64,000 nt of DNA, taken from CAIZQW01 sp037133395. Its GTDB lineage: Bacteria; Verrucomicrobiota; Kiritimatiellia; RFP12; UBA1067. A program made the translations under genes and the position numbers. Positions 17,256-26,809 of the stretch are shown in pieces. Within the stretch, counting starts at the first letter, position 1; every line of letters starts with the position of its first letter. The stretch is from the NCBI GenBank assembly GCA_037133395.1, contig JBAXOG010000005.1, positions 1 to 64,000 of the forward strand. The letters are read 5' to 3'. A model generated the notes under the pieces. It did no database searches, was not told the origin of the DNA, and saw only the letters and a list, made by a program, of their open reading frames with translations.

Positions 17256-19064
17256 ATGATGAAGACAATAAAAACGATCAGATGTGTAGTCCCTCGTATG
17301 GCTGTTTTGATTGCGAGTGCATCTATGTTGGTTATCCCTTCGTTTGGCGAGAATGGAACATGGACCAACTTGGCAGGCGGCGCATGGAGCACGTCTGGCA
17401 ACTGGACCAATGGCACGCCAGCCCAGTATGGCAGCGTCAGTACAATCCTCAATTTTAACGTCGCTGGAACCTACACCTCCAGCAACAACTGGACGGGGAC
17501 CTTCACCAACAATAGCCTGGCTTTCGGAGCCGGAACGGTGACGCTTGCGGGCGGCACCCTTGCTTTCATGAACAACGACGTCGTGATGCCGGTGGTGACG
17601 AACTATGGCGCGACGGTGACGATCAAGAACCCCCTGCTACTGGCCACAAACACCACTTTCGCCGGGGCAAACAATACAACGGCATCAGGCGTGATCAGCG
17701 GCAGTGGCGGCATTATCCAGGCCGGGAGCGGAACCCTTACCCTCTCGGGCGCAAACACCTTTACCGGCGGAACGACGATCAACAGTGGAGGCACTCTGGC
17801 TGCCTCTGTTGCCGGTGCCTTGGGTACGGCATTCTCGGGGCCATTGGTTGTCAACGGGACGCTGAACCTGACGGCGGGCGGCACGACGGCCTATACCTTT
17901 TCAAATTCGATTAGCGGCAACGGCACGATCAATGTGACGGTCAGTACATCTGCTCAGGCTGTTACCTTTAGTAGCAATCCCACATGGACCAATTTTGCAG
18001 GCACTCTCAACATTGGCGTAAACCAGCCGGCAGGTTCGGGTCGTGCGACTATCTATGCTGACTTGCCTTCTGGCGCCACGGTCAATGTCACCACAAATAG
18101 TGGGTTGCTAGTGGGGGGGTTTACCACATGTTCCGCCGCTGTCAACCTCTACGGCGGGACGGGTAATAATGGTTTCCAATTTTACTTTGCTTCGGCAACT
18201 TGCTCGGGGCCTATTACACTTTATGCTGATACGACGTTTGGCGGACTGAATGGGACATCAACAATTTCAGGCAACATTGGGGATGGGGGCCGTTCGTGCG
18301 GTATAACGAAAGGGGTTTGTGGTGGAAACGTAATTCTATCCGGTGTCAACACGTATTCTGGCGATACGCGATGCGTCGGTGGCACTGGGTGGTTCAGTGT
18401 CCGCAACGCCCTGGCGCTCCAGAATAGCACGGTGGACATGAATGCATCGGATGCCGGGTCGATTGGCTTCTCTCAGAATTCGACCTTGGGCGGACTCAAA
18501 GGGTCGCGCGATTTAGACATGAGTAACAGAACGCTGAAGATTGGAAATAACAATAAGGATACGTCCTATAGCGGCGTCTTGACGAATGGTGCCGTGATCA
18601 AGATCGGCTCGGGCGCGTTGACGCTCTCTGGCACGAACACGTACACGGGCGCAACAACAGTCTCGAACGGCATTCTGGCTGTCAGTGGCGTTCTATCGTC
18701 AAGCGGTGTGACGGTCTGCACGGGCGCAGTCTTTGCCGCTGGCAGTACGGGCGTTGTCGGCCGCGCAACGCTGGGCGGCACGCTGACATTCCAGAACAAC
18801 AGCGCGCTGCTGGTGGACGTGGCCCCGCCTTTAGCGGATGCGGTTGAGGCCGCCGGAAACGTGGTGATCGGCACCGGGGTCGAGGTACGGCTCAGCGGCA
18901 ACCAGCAGAAATCCGGAAGCTGGGAAATCATCAAAACCACCAGCGGCACAATCACTGGCGACCCGGTTCTCATCAACGGTTTGAACGGTGCAAAGCTGAC
19001 CCGGACAGCCACAGCCATCGTGCTGACCATCCCGCCCAGGGGCACGATGGTCCAGATATTCTAA
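17256..19064 (+). CDS. Surface protein 3: autotransporter-repeat protein
   Basis: 602-residue secreted beta-solenoid protein. AAGGAG at 17245-17250 selects the ATG at 17256 (MMKTIKTI) over an in-frame GTG at 17241. Signal peptide ends near IPSFGE. The N terminus GTWTNLAGGAWSTSGNWTNG matches that of surface protein 2. The middle holds PATR-type repeats (SGTLTLSGANTFTGGTTINS) and the last 144 residues are module type B, ending PPRGTMVQIF. It is followed 70 bp later by a sulfatase gene, with GH95 and an esterase after that, so it heads an enzyme run. Binding or anchoring function is inference. Confidence 0.85.
   Translation: MMKTIKTIRCVVPRMAVLIASASMLVIPSFGENGTWTNLAGGAWSTSGNWTNGTPAQYGSVSTILNFNVAGTYTSSNNWTGTFTNNSLAFGAGTVTLAGGTLAFMNNDVVMPVVTNYGATVTIKNPLLLATNTTFAGANNTTASGVISGSGGIIQAGSGTLTLSGANTFTGGTTINSGGTLAASVAGALGTAFSGPLVVNGTLNLTAGGTTAYTFSNSISGNGTINVTVSTSAQAVTFSSNPTWTNFAGTLNIGVNQPAGSGRATIYADLPSGATVNVTTNSGLLVGGFTTCSAAVNLYGGTGNNGFQFYFASATCSGPITLYADTTFGGLNGTSTISGNIGDGGRSCGITKGVCGGNVILSGVNTYSGDTRCVGGTGWFSVRNALALQNSTVDMNASDAGSIGFSQNSTLGGLKGSRDLDMSNRTLKIGNNNKDTSYSGVLTNGAVIKIGSGALTLSGTNTYTGATTVSNGILAVSGVLSSSGVTVCTGAVFAAGSTGVVGRATLGGTLTFQNNSALLVDVAPPLADAVEAAGNVVIGTGVEVRLSGNQQKSGSWEIIKTTSGTITGDPVLINGLNGAKLTRTATAIVLTIPPRGTMVQIF
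18632..19064 (+). repeat. 3' module type B, copy 2
   Basis: 433-bp gap-free counterpart of 15183-15615; see that entry. It lies about 3.4 kb from copy 1 in direct orientation, so recombination between the copies would delete the LacI-family gene. Confidence 0.82.
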
Positions 19065-19134
19065 GCCAGGAAGAAGTGGAAGACGAAAGAGTTTTTTAAC
19101 CGTAAAGAGCGCAAAGAAAATGAAGGCAACAACT

Positions 19135-20949
19135 ATGAAACACACCCTCACCCTCCTCACTACCCTGCTGCTTGCGCCGTTGGCCGCGCTGCACGCCGCT
19201 GCTGTAAAGCCCAACGTCGTCATCGTTCTTGTCGATGACATGGGCTATGGCGATGTCGCTGCCCATGGCAATCCGGTGATTCGGACGCCCCAGCTCGACC
19301 GGCTCCGCAACGAGTCTGTGCGCCTGACGGACTTCCACGTCGATCCGACCTGCTCCCCCACCCGCGCCGCGTTGATGACCGGGAAATATTCCCATCACGT
19401 CAAGGTGTGGTCCACCATTGCCGGCGGCAATCATCTCCGCGCAAATGAACTGACCATGGCCGATGCCTTCCGCGCGAACGGGTACCGCACGGGCATGTTC
19501 GGCAAGTGGCATCTCGGCTCGAACCTGCCCTACCGGCCGATCGACCGTGGTTTCGACGAGTGGCTTGGCGAGGGGGACGGCGGTGTCGGCACCACCGACG
19601 ATTATTTCTTCAACGACCGCGTCAACGATCGTTTCATCCACAACGGAGAACGCGATAAGCCGATGAAAGGTTGGGCGGAAGAGGTATTCTTCAACTCCGC
19701 GATCGATTTCATCCGCAGCAGCAAGAAAGTAAAGAAACCGTTCTTCATCTACCTCCCCACGTATGCGGTCCATCATCCGGTCACCCTCCCTGATCCCTCA
19801 TGGGCGGATGATTACAAAAAGAAGGTCGATCCCGGAATGGCGTTCTTCTTCGCGGCGATCGAGAAAATCGACGCCCAGATCGGCAGGCTGCGTGCCACGC
19901 TTGCCGAAGAGGGGCTCGACCGCGATACGATCCTGATCTTCATGACCGACAATGGAGGAACAGGCGGAGTGAAGCTCTTCAACGCCGGCATGAAAGGCAG
20001 AAAGGGAAGTGTCTACGATGGCGGCCACCGGGTACCCTGTTTCATTCATTGGCCCGCAGGCGGGCTGCGGCAGGGTGCGGACATCACCTCGCTCAACGCA
20101 AACTTCGACGTGCTTCCCACGTTGGTCGATCTCTGCGGACTCAAGCTTCCCCGGAATGTGGATTTCGACGGACGGAGTTTCCGCGCGCAGTTGCTAGATG
20201 CCAAGGCGAAAGCTCCCGAACGCACGCTGTTCGTCGAGCTACAGCGGCGCATGACGTCGGAAAAGTGGCGTAACGCGGTGGGCATGACTTCGCGCTGGCG
20301 GCTAATTGATAACAAGCAGCTCTATGACATCAAGGCGGACCCGGGACAGACGAACAACGTGATTGCCGCGCACCCGGATGTCGTCGCAGCCATCTGCCAA
20401 GAGTTCGAGTCTTATTGGACAAAGGTCACACCGGGAGATCGCGACCGAGTGGAATTCATTGTTGGCGACAACCGCCAAACGGAAACATTCCTTTCTTCCT
20501 CGGACTGGTATATCGCGGCTCCACCATGGAATCACGCTGAGATCGCCGATGGCATCATTGCGTCGGGCGACTGGATAATCCGCGCAGCAAGTGCCGGGAC
20601 CTATCGTTTCGAAGTTCGCCGCTGGCCGCGCGAGGCTGATGCCGAACTCGCCGGAGTGCCCGCGATTCACAAGACCGAAGACTCGTGGGCCTTCCACGGG
20701 CCGAACCACGATTTGCTATATGGCAATGCCCGAGGAACAAGTTTCAAGAAGCTCCCCGTGGCATCGGTCCGCCTGACGGTGGGCGAGAAAACCCAAACCC
20801 TTGCCGCCGCCGCGGGCGCCAAGGAAGGCTCGTTTGATTTTCAACTGACGACCGACCGCAGCTTCCCCGTCAAAGCCGAACTTCTGGACCCTTCAGGCAA
20901 AGTGATCACCGGCGGCTACTACGTCTATTGCCGTAAAAAGGAACCGTAA
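19135..20949 (+). CDS. Secreted type I sulfatase
   Basis: 604-residue sulfatase that hydrolyses sulfate esters on glycans. ATG 19135 opens a signal peptide (MKHTLTLLTTLLLAPLAALH); an in-frame ATG at 19120 would add five residues. N-terminal metal site LVDDMGYGD near residue 30; active-site signature C73-S-P-T-R-A-A-L-M-T-G, where Cys73 would be converted to formylglycine; MTDNGG further on. The Cys-type site can be matured by FGE or anaerobic SME enzymes. No functional maturase gene is seen in this window. After the alpha/beta core a beta-rich C-terminal domain (about residues 450-604) is present. It ends 3 bp before the GH95 start, so the two are surely co-transcribed. Confidence 0.93.
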   Translation: MKHTLTLLTTLLLAPLAALHAAAVKPNVVIVLVDDMGYGDVAAHGNPVIRTPQLDRLRNESVRLTDFHVDPTCSPTRAALMTGKYSHHVKVWSTIAGGNHLRANELTMADAFRANGYRTGMFGKWHLGSNLPYRPIDRGFDEWLGEGDGGVGTTDDYFFNDRVNDRFIHNGERDKPMKGWAEEVFFNSAIDFIRSSKKVKKPFFIYLPTYAVHHPVTLPDPSWADDYKKKVDPGMAFFFAAIEKIDAQIGRLRATLAEEGLDRDTILIFMTDNGGTGGVKLFNAGMKGRKGSVYDGGHRVPCFIHWPAGGLRQGADITSLNANFDVLPTLVDLCGLKLPRNVDFDGRSFRAQLLDAKAKAPERTLFVELQRRMTSEKWRNAVGMTSRWRLIDNKQLYDIKADPGQTNNVIAAHPDVVAAICQEFESYWTKVTPGDRDRVEFIVGDNRQTETFLSSSDWYIAAPPWNHAEIADGIIASGDWIIRAASAGTYRFEVRRWPREADAELAGVPAIHKTEDSWAFHGPNHDLLYGNARGTSFKKLPVASVRLTVGEKTQTLAAAAGAKEGSFDFQLTTDRSFPVKAELLDPSGKVITGGYYVYCRKKEP

Positions 20950-20952
20950 AAC

Positions 20953-23184
20953 ATGATGAACAAACTTACATTCAATTTGATCCTGCTGTTGGCCACCGCC
21001 ACCACCTTCGCCGCCGCCCCGGGAGGGTTGAAACTCTGGTATGATAAACCGGCCCAGAAATGGGAGTCCGAAGCCCTTCCGCTGGGCAACGGCCGTTTGG
21101 GCTGCATGGTCTTTGGCGGCGTGCCCAAGGAACAGATCCAATTCAACGAGGACTCCCTCTGGATTGGTGACGAGCAAAACACCGGCTCTTATCAAGCTTT
21201 TGGTGATCTTTTTCTGGAGTTCAACCATTCGGAGGTTAGCAACTACAGGCGCGAGAGTGATATCTCCCGGGCAGTCCACACAGTCTCCTACACCAGTGGG
21301 GGTGTGAATTATCGGCGCGAATACTTCGCAAGCCATCCCGCAGGCGTCATGGTGTTCCGGTTTATGGCGGACAAACCCGGCGCCCTCACCGGTTCGATCA
21401 CCCTTGCCGACGCTCACAAGGGGGTTGTCATCGCGGCAGGCAAGGGATTGACGATCAAAGGCAACCTTTCCGGCTACCCCGAGAATCTCCCCAAGAACCG
21501 TAAAAGGTTTGGCATCATCCTTGATTACGAGGCACAGGCGATCGTGAACAACGAGGGCGGCACCCTCGAGGCCAGGGAGGGCAAGCTGGTGTTCAAAGAG
21601 GTTGATACCCTGACGATCTATCTCGATGCCGGCACCGATTACCTTGCCGACCGAAGCCGGAAATGGCGGGGCACGCATCCGCACGAGGCAATTGTGGGGC
21701 GGCTGGAGAAAGCATGTGCCACCCCGTATGGTAAGTTGCTGGCCGAGCATGTCAGCGATTACCAATCGCTCTTCAACCGCTTCAGCCTCAACCTTGGGTG
21801 TAGCGAGCGGAAATCGGTCGAGCTACCCACCAACAAGCGACTGGACGCATACCGGGGAGCCGAGTTCGCAAACCCAGAGGGCAAGGAACGTTGGAAATTC
21901 CAAACGGAGAAGGCCACCGGGGTGCCCGACCCCGAGTTGGAGCAACTTTTGGTGCAATATGCCAGGTACCTGATGATCAGCTGCTCACGTCCGGGTGACA
22001 TGCCGGCAAACCTTCAAGGGATCTGGAACAACAGCAACACCCCGATGTGGGATTGCGATTACCACAGCGACATTAACATCGAGATGGACTACTGGTTCGT
22101 GCAGCCCGCCAACATCGCGGAATGCTTCCTCCCGTTTGCCGAGTGGCTCAACAGCCACATTCCCGTCCGGCGTGAAGCCACCCAGAAGGAATTCGGTGTT
22201 TCGCGCGGATGGATGAACCGCAACGGAAGCGGAGTGTTCGGCGGCGGCAGCTACCATTGGGTGGCCGGTGACTCAGCATGGCTGGTGCAGAACATCTGGG
22301 ACCACTACGCATTCAATCAAGACCGCAAATACCTGGAAACCCGGGCTTACCCGATGCTCAAGGAGCTGTGCGAGTTCTGGGAGGATTTTCTGATAAAGCG
22401 ACCCGACGGCACGCTGGTGAGCCCCAAGAGCTGGTCGCCCGAGCATGGCCCGATGGCGGAAGGTAACTCCTACGAGCAGCAGTTGGTTTACGATCTCTTC
22501 ACTAATTTCATCGAAGCCTCCGAGGCGCTCGGCGTTGACGAGAGCTTCCGGGCGAAGGTCGGGCAAATGCGAGCCCGCCTGATGGGGCCGAAAATAGGAA
22601 AATGGGGCCAACTTCAGGAGTGGGCCGAGGACATCGACGACCCCAAGGACCAGCACCGGCATCTCGCACATCTGATTGCGGTGCATCCCGGCCGACAGAT
22701 CTCGCCCCTGACCACACCGGAGCTAGCCAAGGCTGCTGCGGTCTCCCTCAACGCCCGGGGCGATCGCGCCAACGGCTGGAGCCGGGCCTGGAAGATCTGC
22801 ATGTGGGCCCGTTTGCACGATGGCGACCGCGCCTACAAGTTGCTGCAGTCCGTTGGCATGGCGGCCACTCTTCCCAACCTCTTCGATACCTGCCCGCCCT
22901 TTAATATCGATGGCAACTTTGGCTATGCCGCAGGGGTTTGTGACATGCTCCTCCAGAGCCAACTCAAGGACGAGCACGGCAATTACATTCTCCATTTTCT
23001 GCCGGCGCTGCCAAAGGCGTGGCCCACTGGCTCAGTCAAGGGCCTCCGGGCTCGCGGCGGCTACACGGTCGATATGGAGTGGAAGGGAGGGAAGGTGAGC
23101 AATTACCACATCAGTTCCCCGGATGGACGTCCCGCCAGGGTGCGTATCGACGGACAGCTCAAGACCGTCGATACAAAACCATAA
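20953..23184 (+). CDS. GH95-type alpha-L-fucosidase/galactosidase, secreted
   Basis: 743-residue family 95 glycoside hydrolase. N-terminal signal peptide (MMNKLTFNLILLLATATTFA), beta-sandwich opening with ALPLGNGRLGCMVFGG and QFNEDSLWIG, then an alpha/alpha barrel with SPKSWSPEHGP (the expected general-acid Glu region) and HRHLAHLIAVHPGRQISP. Family members normally read NIN..MNYW at the water-activating asparagines, as I recall from BbAfcA N421/N423; here the site reads D373-I-N-I-E-M-D-Y-W, so the first Asn is Asp. Specificity may therefore differ from canonical alpha-1,2-fucosidase. It is sandwiched between sulfatase and acetylesterase genes, which suggests a sulfated, acetylated fucose- or galactose-containing substrate. 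Confidence 0.9.
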   Translation: MMNKLTFNLILLLATATTFAAAPGGLKLWYDKPAQKWESEALPLGNGRLGCMVFGGVPKEQIQFNEDSLWIGDEQNTGSYQAFGDLFLEFNHSEVSNYRRESDISRAVHTVSYTSGGVNYRREYFASHPAGVMVFRFMADKPGALTGSITLADAHKGVVIAAGKGLTIKGNLSGYPENLPKNRKRFGIILDYEAQAIVNNEGGTLEAREGKLVFKEVDTLTIYLDAGTDYLADRSRKWRGTHPHEAIVGRLEKACATPYGKLLAEHVSDYQSLFNRFSLNLGCSERKSVELPTNKRLDAYRGAEFANPEGKERWKFQTEKATGVPDPELEQLLVQYARYLMISCSRPGDMPANLQGIWNNSNTPMWDCDYHSDINIEMDYWFVQPANIAECFLPFAEWLNSHIPVRREATQKEFGVSRGWMNRNGSGVFGGGSYHWVAGDSAWLVQNIWDHYAFNQDRKYLETRAYPMLKELCEFWEDFLIKRPDGTLVSPKSWSPEHGPMAEGNSYEQQLVYDLFTNFIEASEALGVDESFRAKVGQMRARLMGPKIGKWGQLQEWAEDIDDPKDQHRHLAHLIAVHPGRQISPLTTPELAKAAAVSLNARGDRANGWSRAWKICMWARLHDGDRAYKLLQSVGMAATLPNLFDTCPPFNIDGNFGYAAGVCDMLLQSQLKDEHGNYILHFLPALPKAWPTGSVKGLRARGGYTVDMEWKGGKVSNYHISSPDGRPARVRIDGQLKTVDTKP

Positions 23185-23234
23185 AGACCATTTCATCTTC
23201 GATTTTTATATGAGTGTCGTATAAGGAGTCAATA

Positions 23235-25247
23235 GTGAGACGAAGAACCGCTCTGTTTGTGCTGATGACCGTTGTCCTAGGGTTGCAGTCCCTTGCCGTT
23301 GATGGGCTGAAAGTGGCATTCCTCTTCACCGACCACATGGTCTTGCAGCGCGAAATGCCTGTTCCAGTCTGGGGTTGGGCAGATCCTGGCGTGAAGGTCA
23401 CGGTTGAGTTCGCTGGTCAAACGAAAACCGCCTTAGCCGATGCGAGCGGTAAGTGGTCCGTCAAACTGGATGCAATGTTCGCGAGCGCTGTACCAAGCAT
23501 ATTGAAAATCTCCCGAACCCCGAACCCTGACCCGTCCGCTGGAGGCGTATCCGCGAAGGTGGAACCCTTAATCATCACCGACGTCCTCGTCGGTGACGTC
23601 TGGCTCTGTTCCGGCCAGTCGAACATGAAGATGGAGGTTTGGGGTTGCGCCCAAGCGGAAGAGGAAATTGCCAATGGCCGCTATCCGGAAATCCGGCTTT
23701 TCACGGTGGCGCCTTATTCAGCGCTGACCCCGACCAATGCGGTGGTTGGGGCGTGGGAACCCTGCTCGACTCAGACGGTTGGAAAATTCCCCGCCGTAGC
23801 CTATTTCTTTGGCCGCGAGCTGCACAAGGAACTCAAGATTCCCATCGGCCTGCTGCACAGTGCCGTGGGCGCGACTGCGGCGGAAGCGTGGACCCGTCTG
23901 GAGGCGCTTAAGACCATCCCTGCACTTGCAGAACGGGCTGAGGCGGAAATCTCACAGATCAAGTCACAGGAGAACGACAACAAGCGGTTCGTCACTGACC
24001 GCACCGCCTGGGAAAAGAAGTACAGCGTGGAGCCTCCGCCCGTCGCCGAGGCAGCTCGCAACTGGGCCGATCCTGAACTGAAGACTGACGACTGGTCATC
24101 GACAACCAATCCCAACCAGTGGGTACAGCTTGGCACCAAGTCGGGCGGCGTGTTCTGGGTACGCAGGGATGTCACCCTTCCAGAATCTGCAGCCGGCAAA
24201 CCGTTCTTCCTTGGCCTCAAATGGTTAAGCGAGCAGTACGACACCACATTCTTCAACGGTGTTGAGGTCGGCCGCGCCAGCGACAAGGCCCCAGATTTCT
24301 ACAACCAGGCCCGACACTACAAGGTCCCCGGCAAACTCGTGAAGGCCGGACGGAACGTCATTGCCATGCGAATCGTTTCCGCCACCAAACTGCGGGTGGG
24401 CAATATGCTGGGTTTGCCTGTGGCAGACCAGGCAGCCGTTGGTAACAAGTGGCTGATGAAAACAGAAAGCACCTTTCCTGCTCTGCCGCCAGAGGCGCTC
24501 AAGTCACGCCCGAAGCCGAACACTATTCCATTCCGCTCCGTCTCGGCATCCCTTTACAACGGCATGATCGCCCCGCTTATACCCTTCGCATTCAAGGGCG
24601 CGATCTGGTACCAGGGCGAGAGCAATGCGGGCCGCGCGGGCGAGTATCGGAAGCTGCTGTCGCTGATGATCCGCGACTGGCGCGCGCAGTGGGGCCGGTC
24701 CTTCCCGTTCATCATCCAGCAACTCGTGAACAACGGTGCGCCTGCAAAAGATTCCAATGAGACCGGGAACTGGCCGTTGGTACGCGAGGCGCAGATGCAA
24801 GTCGCCGACGCGTTGCCAAGCTGCGGCGTCGCCATCGGCATAGAACTCGGCAGCGCCGTGACGATTCATCCGCCAAACAAACAAGATGTCGGCAAACGTC
24901 TCGCGCTCGTTGCGCTGGAGAAAACTTACGGACAGAAGATCGAGTCGAGTGGCCCGCGCTTTGACTCGATGAAGGTTGAGGGCAGCGCCATCCGCGTGAC
25001 ATTCACGCATGCCGCCGGTTTGATCGCGAACGGAGGCCCGCTCAAGAATTTTTCCATCGCCGGCGCCAATAGAATGTTCTTCTGGGCTGACGCGAAAATC
25101 GCTGATGGCGCAGTCATCGTGAGCAGTCCCCAGGTGCCTCAGCCGGTGGCGGTACGATACGCCTGGGCTGACAACCCTGAAGGATGTGCCCTCTTCAATC
25201 AATCCGGCCTGCCGGCTGCCCCTTTCCGCACCGACGACTGGAAATAA
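23235..25247 (+). CDS. Sialate O-acetylesterase-type SGNH esterase
   Basis: 670-residue secreted esterase. GTG 23235 is chosen because AAGGAG (23223-23228) sits 6 nt upstream and it starts the signal peptide (V/M)RRRTALFVLMTVVLGLQS; an in-frame GTG at 23214 has no such support. After a short beta-sandwich (LFTDHMVLQREMPVPVWGWA) the SGNH core starts at CSGQSNM, with the nucleophile Ser129. WYQGESNAG supplies the Gly/Asn block and IHPPNKQDVGKRLALVA the catalytic His. A jelly-roll insert (about residues 270-390) lies between them. The enzyme would remove acetyl groups from sugars; the exact substrate is unknown. A paralogue with an added propeller lies at 49193-52189. Confidence 0.88.
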   Translation: MRRRTALFVLMTVVLGLQSLAVDGLKVAFLFTDHMVLQREMPVPVWGWADPGVKVTVEFAGQTKTALADASGKWSVKLDAMFASAVPSILKISRTPNPDPSAGGVSAKVEPLIITDVLVGDVWLCSGQSNMKMEVWGCAQAEEEIANGRYPEIRLFTVAPYSALTPTNAVVGAWEPCSTQTVGKFPAVAYFFGRELHKELKIPIGLLHSAVGATAAEAWTRLEALKTIPALAERAEAEISQIKSQENDNKRFVTDRTAWEKKYSVEPPPVAEAARNWADPELKTDDWSSTTNPNQWVQLGTKSGGVFWVRRDVTLPESAAGKPFFLGLKWLSEQYDTTFFNGVEVGRASDKAPDFYNQARHYKVPGKLVKAGRNVIAMRIVSATKLRVGNMLGLPVADQAAVGNKWLMKTESTFPALPPEALKSRPKPNTIPFRSVSASLYNGMIAPLIPFAFKGAIWYQGESNAGRAGEYRKLLSLMIRDWRAQWGRSFPFIIQQLVNNGAPAKDSNETGNWPLVREAQMQVADALPSCGVAIGIELGSAVTIHPPNKQDVGKRLALVALEKTYGQKIESSGPRFDSMKVEGSAIRVTFTHAAGLIANGGPLKNFSIAGANRMFFWADAKIADGAVIVSSPQVPQPVAVRYAWADNPEGCALFNQSGLPAAPFRTDDWK

Positions 25248-25316
25248 CGCCAGTAGCTATAACGCGAGTTCGGCGTGCTTAATGAAACAAACAATCATGA
25301 TACACAGGGGTTTTGA

Positions 25317-25462
25317 GTAGCGGGCAAAGCCCGCATGAGGAGGAGCTGACAGGGAAGCGAATCGTGAAATGCTGGGCGGAGGCGGTCGTTGCGATAGGTG
25401 TTTTGTCCGTTCCTTTTTTATCAGCGATTTTCCCTCGGATTTGAGCGCTTTTAAAATGCGCC
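25317..25462 (+). pseudogene. Orphan leader/signal-peptide fragment, copy 1
   Basis: About 110 bp match the 5' end of the GH110 lipoprotein gene at 30736-30845: the GCGGGC-AAA-GCCCGC hairpin (25320-25334), AGGAGG, and the codons for GKRIVKCWA.AVVAIGVLSVPF. The start codon is ACA (25349-25351) instead of ATG, and one base is lost near the end. About 40 bp of non-coding sequence after it are shared with the second orphan at 29823-29969. It is a decayed gene start, immediately upstream of a toxin-type gene pair. The rest of 25248-25549 shows no gene. Confidence 0.75.
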
Positions 25463-25549
25463 TGTGGGATGCTAGGGTTCGAAACTCCACACGTTCCTCT
25501 TAAAAATTATGGTTGTACTCACGCACAAGTGTGATACTATTTACTGGCA

Positions 25550-25837
25550 ATGAAGGTTATGACAAATGATTGGAGCAACGACACCATCCCTTATATCTGT
25601 TGGGATCGCGAGTGGACAGTTGCGGATATACGTGAGAGACTGCATTCCGAGCAGGGAGTAGAGCGACACCGGCTCATGGCGTGGCTGATGCGAGAGCTGA
25701 AGACCCCCGAGGTGTGGTATTTTTTGACTCCCACTGAAATCAAAGAGGAGTTTGACCAGATTAGTCGCTGGCTGGGACCAGCAAGACCTTTATGGAAATA
25801 TCTTTTAAGGATTTGGCATGAACTGGGAAAAATCTAA
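25550..25837 (+). CDS. Small protein paired with nucleotidyltransferase, putative antitoxin
   Basis: 95-residue, tryptophan-rich protein (WDREWTVADIRERL near residue 18). It overlaps the downstream nucleotidyltransferase gene by 20 bp, the usual layout of antitoxin and toxin. I do not recognise a named domain with certainty; the middle (LMAWLMRELKTPEVWYFLTP) could be a small helical or HTH fold. The ATG at 25550 is used; ATG 25559 is an alternative and neither has a strong Shine-Dalgarno. The role is inferred from position. Confidence 0.6.
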   Translation: MKVMTNDWSNDTIPYICWDREWTVADIRERLHSEQGVERHRLMAWLMRELKTPEVWYFLTPTEIKEEFDQISRWLGPARPLWKYLLRIWHELGKI

Positions 25838-26474
25838 AGCGATAACACCTCTAAAAAGGGAGTTCCTCAAGGCCTTCTTTTCGCGGGAAAAAAGGTTTTT
25901 TCTTACAGGGGGGAGTGCTCTCGGCCTATTTTATCTTGAACATCGTTTCTCTTACGATCTGGATCTCTTTTCGAAGGAACATGTTGACTGGCTAGAAATT
26001 GATGGCGTTGTGCGGCTTTGTTCACGGGAGGTGGGAGCAAGTGTGCAACTGTTGAGGGATGCCCCGACGTTCAGGCGCTATTGCCTCGAAACGGAAGGAG
26101 GCAAAGAGATTGTTGACATCGTTGTGGATATCAGCCCCCAAGTAGATCAGAAAAAACAATGGATTGACAATATCCAGGTTGATACCCTTCGCGAAATTAT
26201 GCTTAACAAGATAACGACATTGATAAGTCGCTGCGAAGTTAAAGATATCGTTGACCTTTATTTTTTAGAGCAGGAAGGATTTGTCATTGAGGAGTGTTTC
26301 GAAGATGCGCAATTGAAGGATGGCGGTCTTGACCCTTCAATGATCTCTCTTATTCTGGATTCTTTACGAATTACAGAGTTGCCGGGCTATATGATTAAGC
26401 CGTTAACGATCACCGATTTGCGTGATTATGTTACTCGTTTGAAAAATCGTATGGCACTGCTGGCTTTGCCGTAG
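25818..26474 (+). CDS. AbiEii-like nucleotidyltransferase (toxin type)
   Basis: 218-residue member of the AbiEii/AbiGii nucleotidyltransferase group. It shows LTGGSALG (G31-G32-S33) and D47-L48-D49 (YDLDLFSKE), the nucleotide- and metal-binding motifs of the fold. Compared with the 356-residue AbiEii at 10719 it lacks the long C-terminal extension. It overlaps the 95-residue gene upstream. The GC content looks lower than in neighbouring glycosidase genes, consistent with separate acquisition. Toxin activity is inferred. Confidence 0.75.
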   Translation: MNWEKSKAITPLKREFLKAFFSREKRFFLTGGSALGLFYLEHRFSYDLDLFSKEHVDWLEIDGVVRLCSREVGASVQLLRDAPTFRRYCLETEGGKEIVDIVVDISPQVDQKKQWIDNIQVDTLREIMLNKITTLISRCEVKDIVDLYFLEQEGFVIEECFEDAQLKDGGLDPSMISLILDSLRITELPGYMIKPLTITDLRDYVTRLKNRMALLALP

Positions 26475-26504
26475 CATTTTGCGAAGCGAATACGCTTGTT
26501 CCTT

Positions 26505-26590
26505 ATTGAAAATTCAAAATTCAAAATTCGACGTTCAATGTTCGATGTTGGATATTCGACCTGTCCGCCGTAGGCATCGCGAAGGTGGAT
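26505..26590. repeat. Low-complexity ATTC/TTCGATG repeats and CTACGGCGGACAG motif
   Basis: Between 26505 and 26560 the sequence is made of short variants of AAAATTC and TTCGATGTT, a type of intergenic repeat common in such genomes. It runs into the complement of the CTACGGCGGACAG motif (26561-26585, CTGTCCGCCGTAGGCATCGC...). A peptide read from the opposite strand would be spurious. The 26475-26809 interval has no gene apart from this and the promoter at 26704-26755. Confidence 0.6.
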
Positions 26591-26703
26591 GTTCGTATTA
26601 ATTCGTGTTTGTTCTCGCCATTCTGATGCTAAGAAATTGCCAGTTTCGAGTTTCAATTCTCCGCATTCCCTCTTTCTTTTCGCCCTTCGTCTCGCGTCTG
26701 TAA

Positions 26704-26755
26704 CTTTACGTAAAGCCAGAAACCCGTTGACTATTTTCCGACGATTTGATTAAGT
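26704..26755 (+). promoter_or_regulatory. Promoter and palindromic operator of surface protein 4
   Basis: CTTTACGTAAAG (26704-26715), 13 bp from the TTACGTAA core to TTGACT (26727-26732), 17-bp spacer, TTAAGT (26750-26755). The spacer sequence differs from the copies at 12245 and 36750 while the boxes are identical, which supports functional conservation. Confidence 0.78.
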
Positions 26756-26809
26756 GAGGCATGTGTAGGGGACTGGTGTGCCTTGATAGGGCGAAAGGGG
26801 TTTAGGGTT

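Noticed and set aside
26426..26656. - strand frame through NIERRILNFEFS
   Set aside because: Translation of low-complexity intergenic repeats; not a gene.
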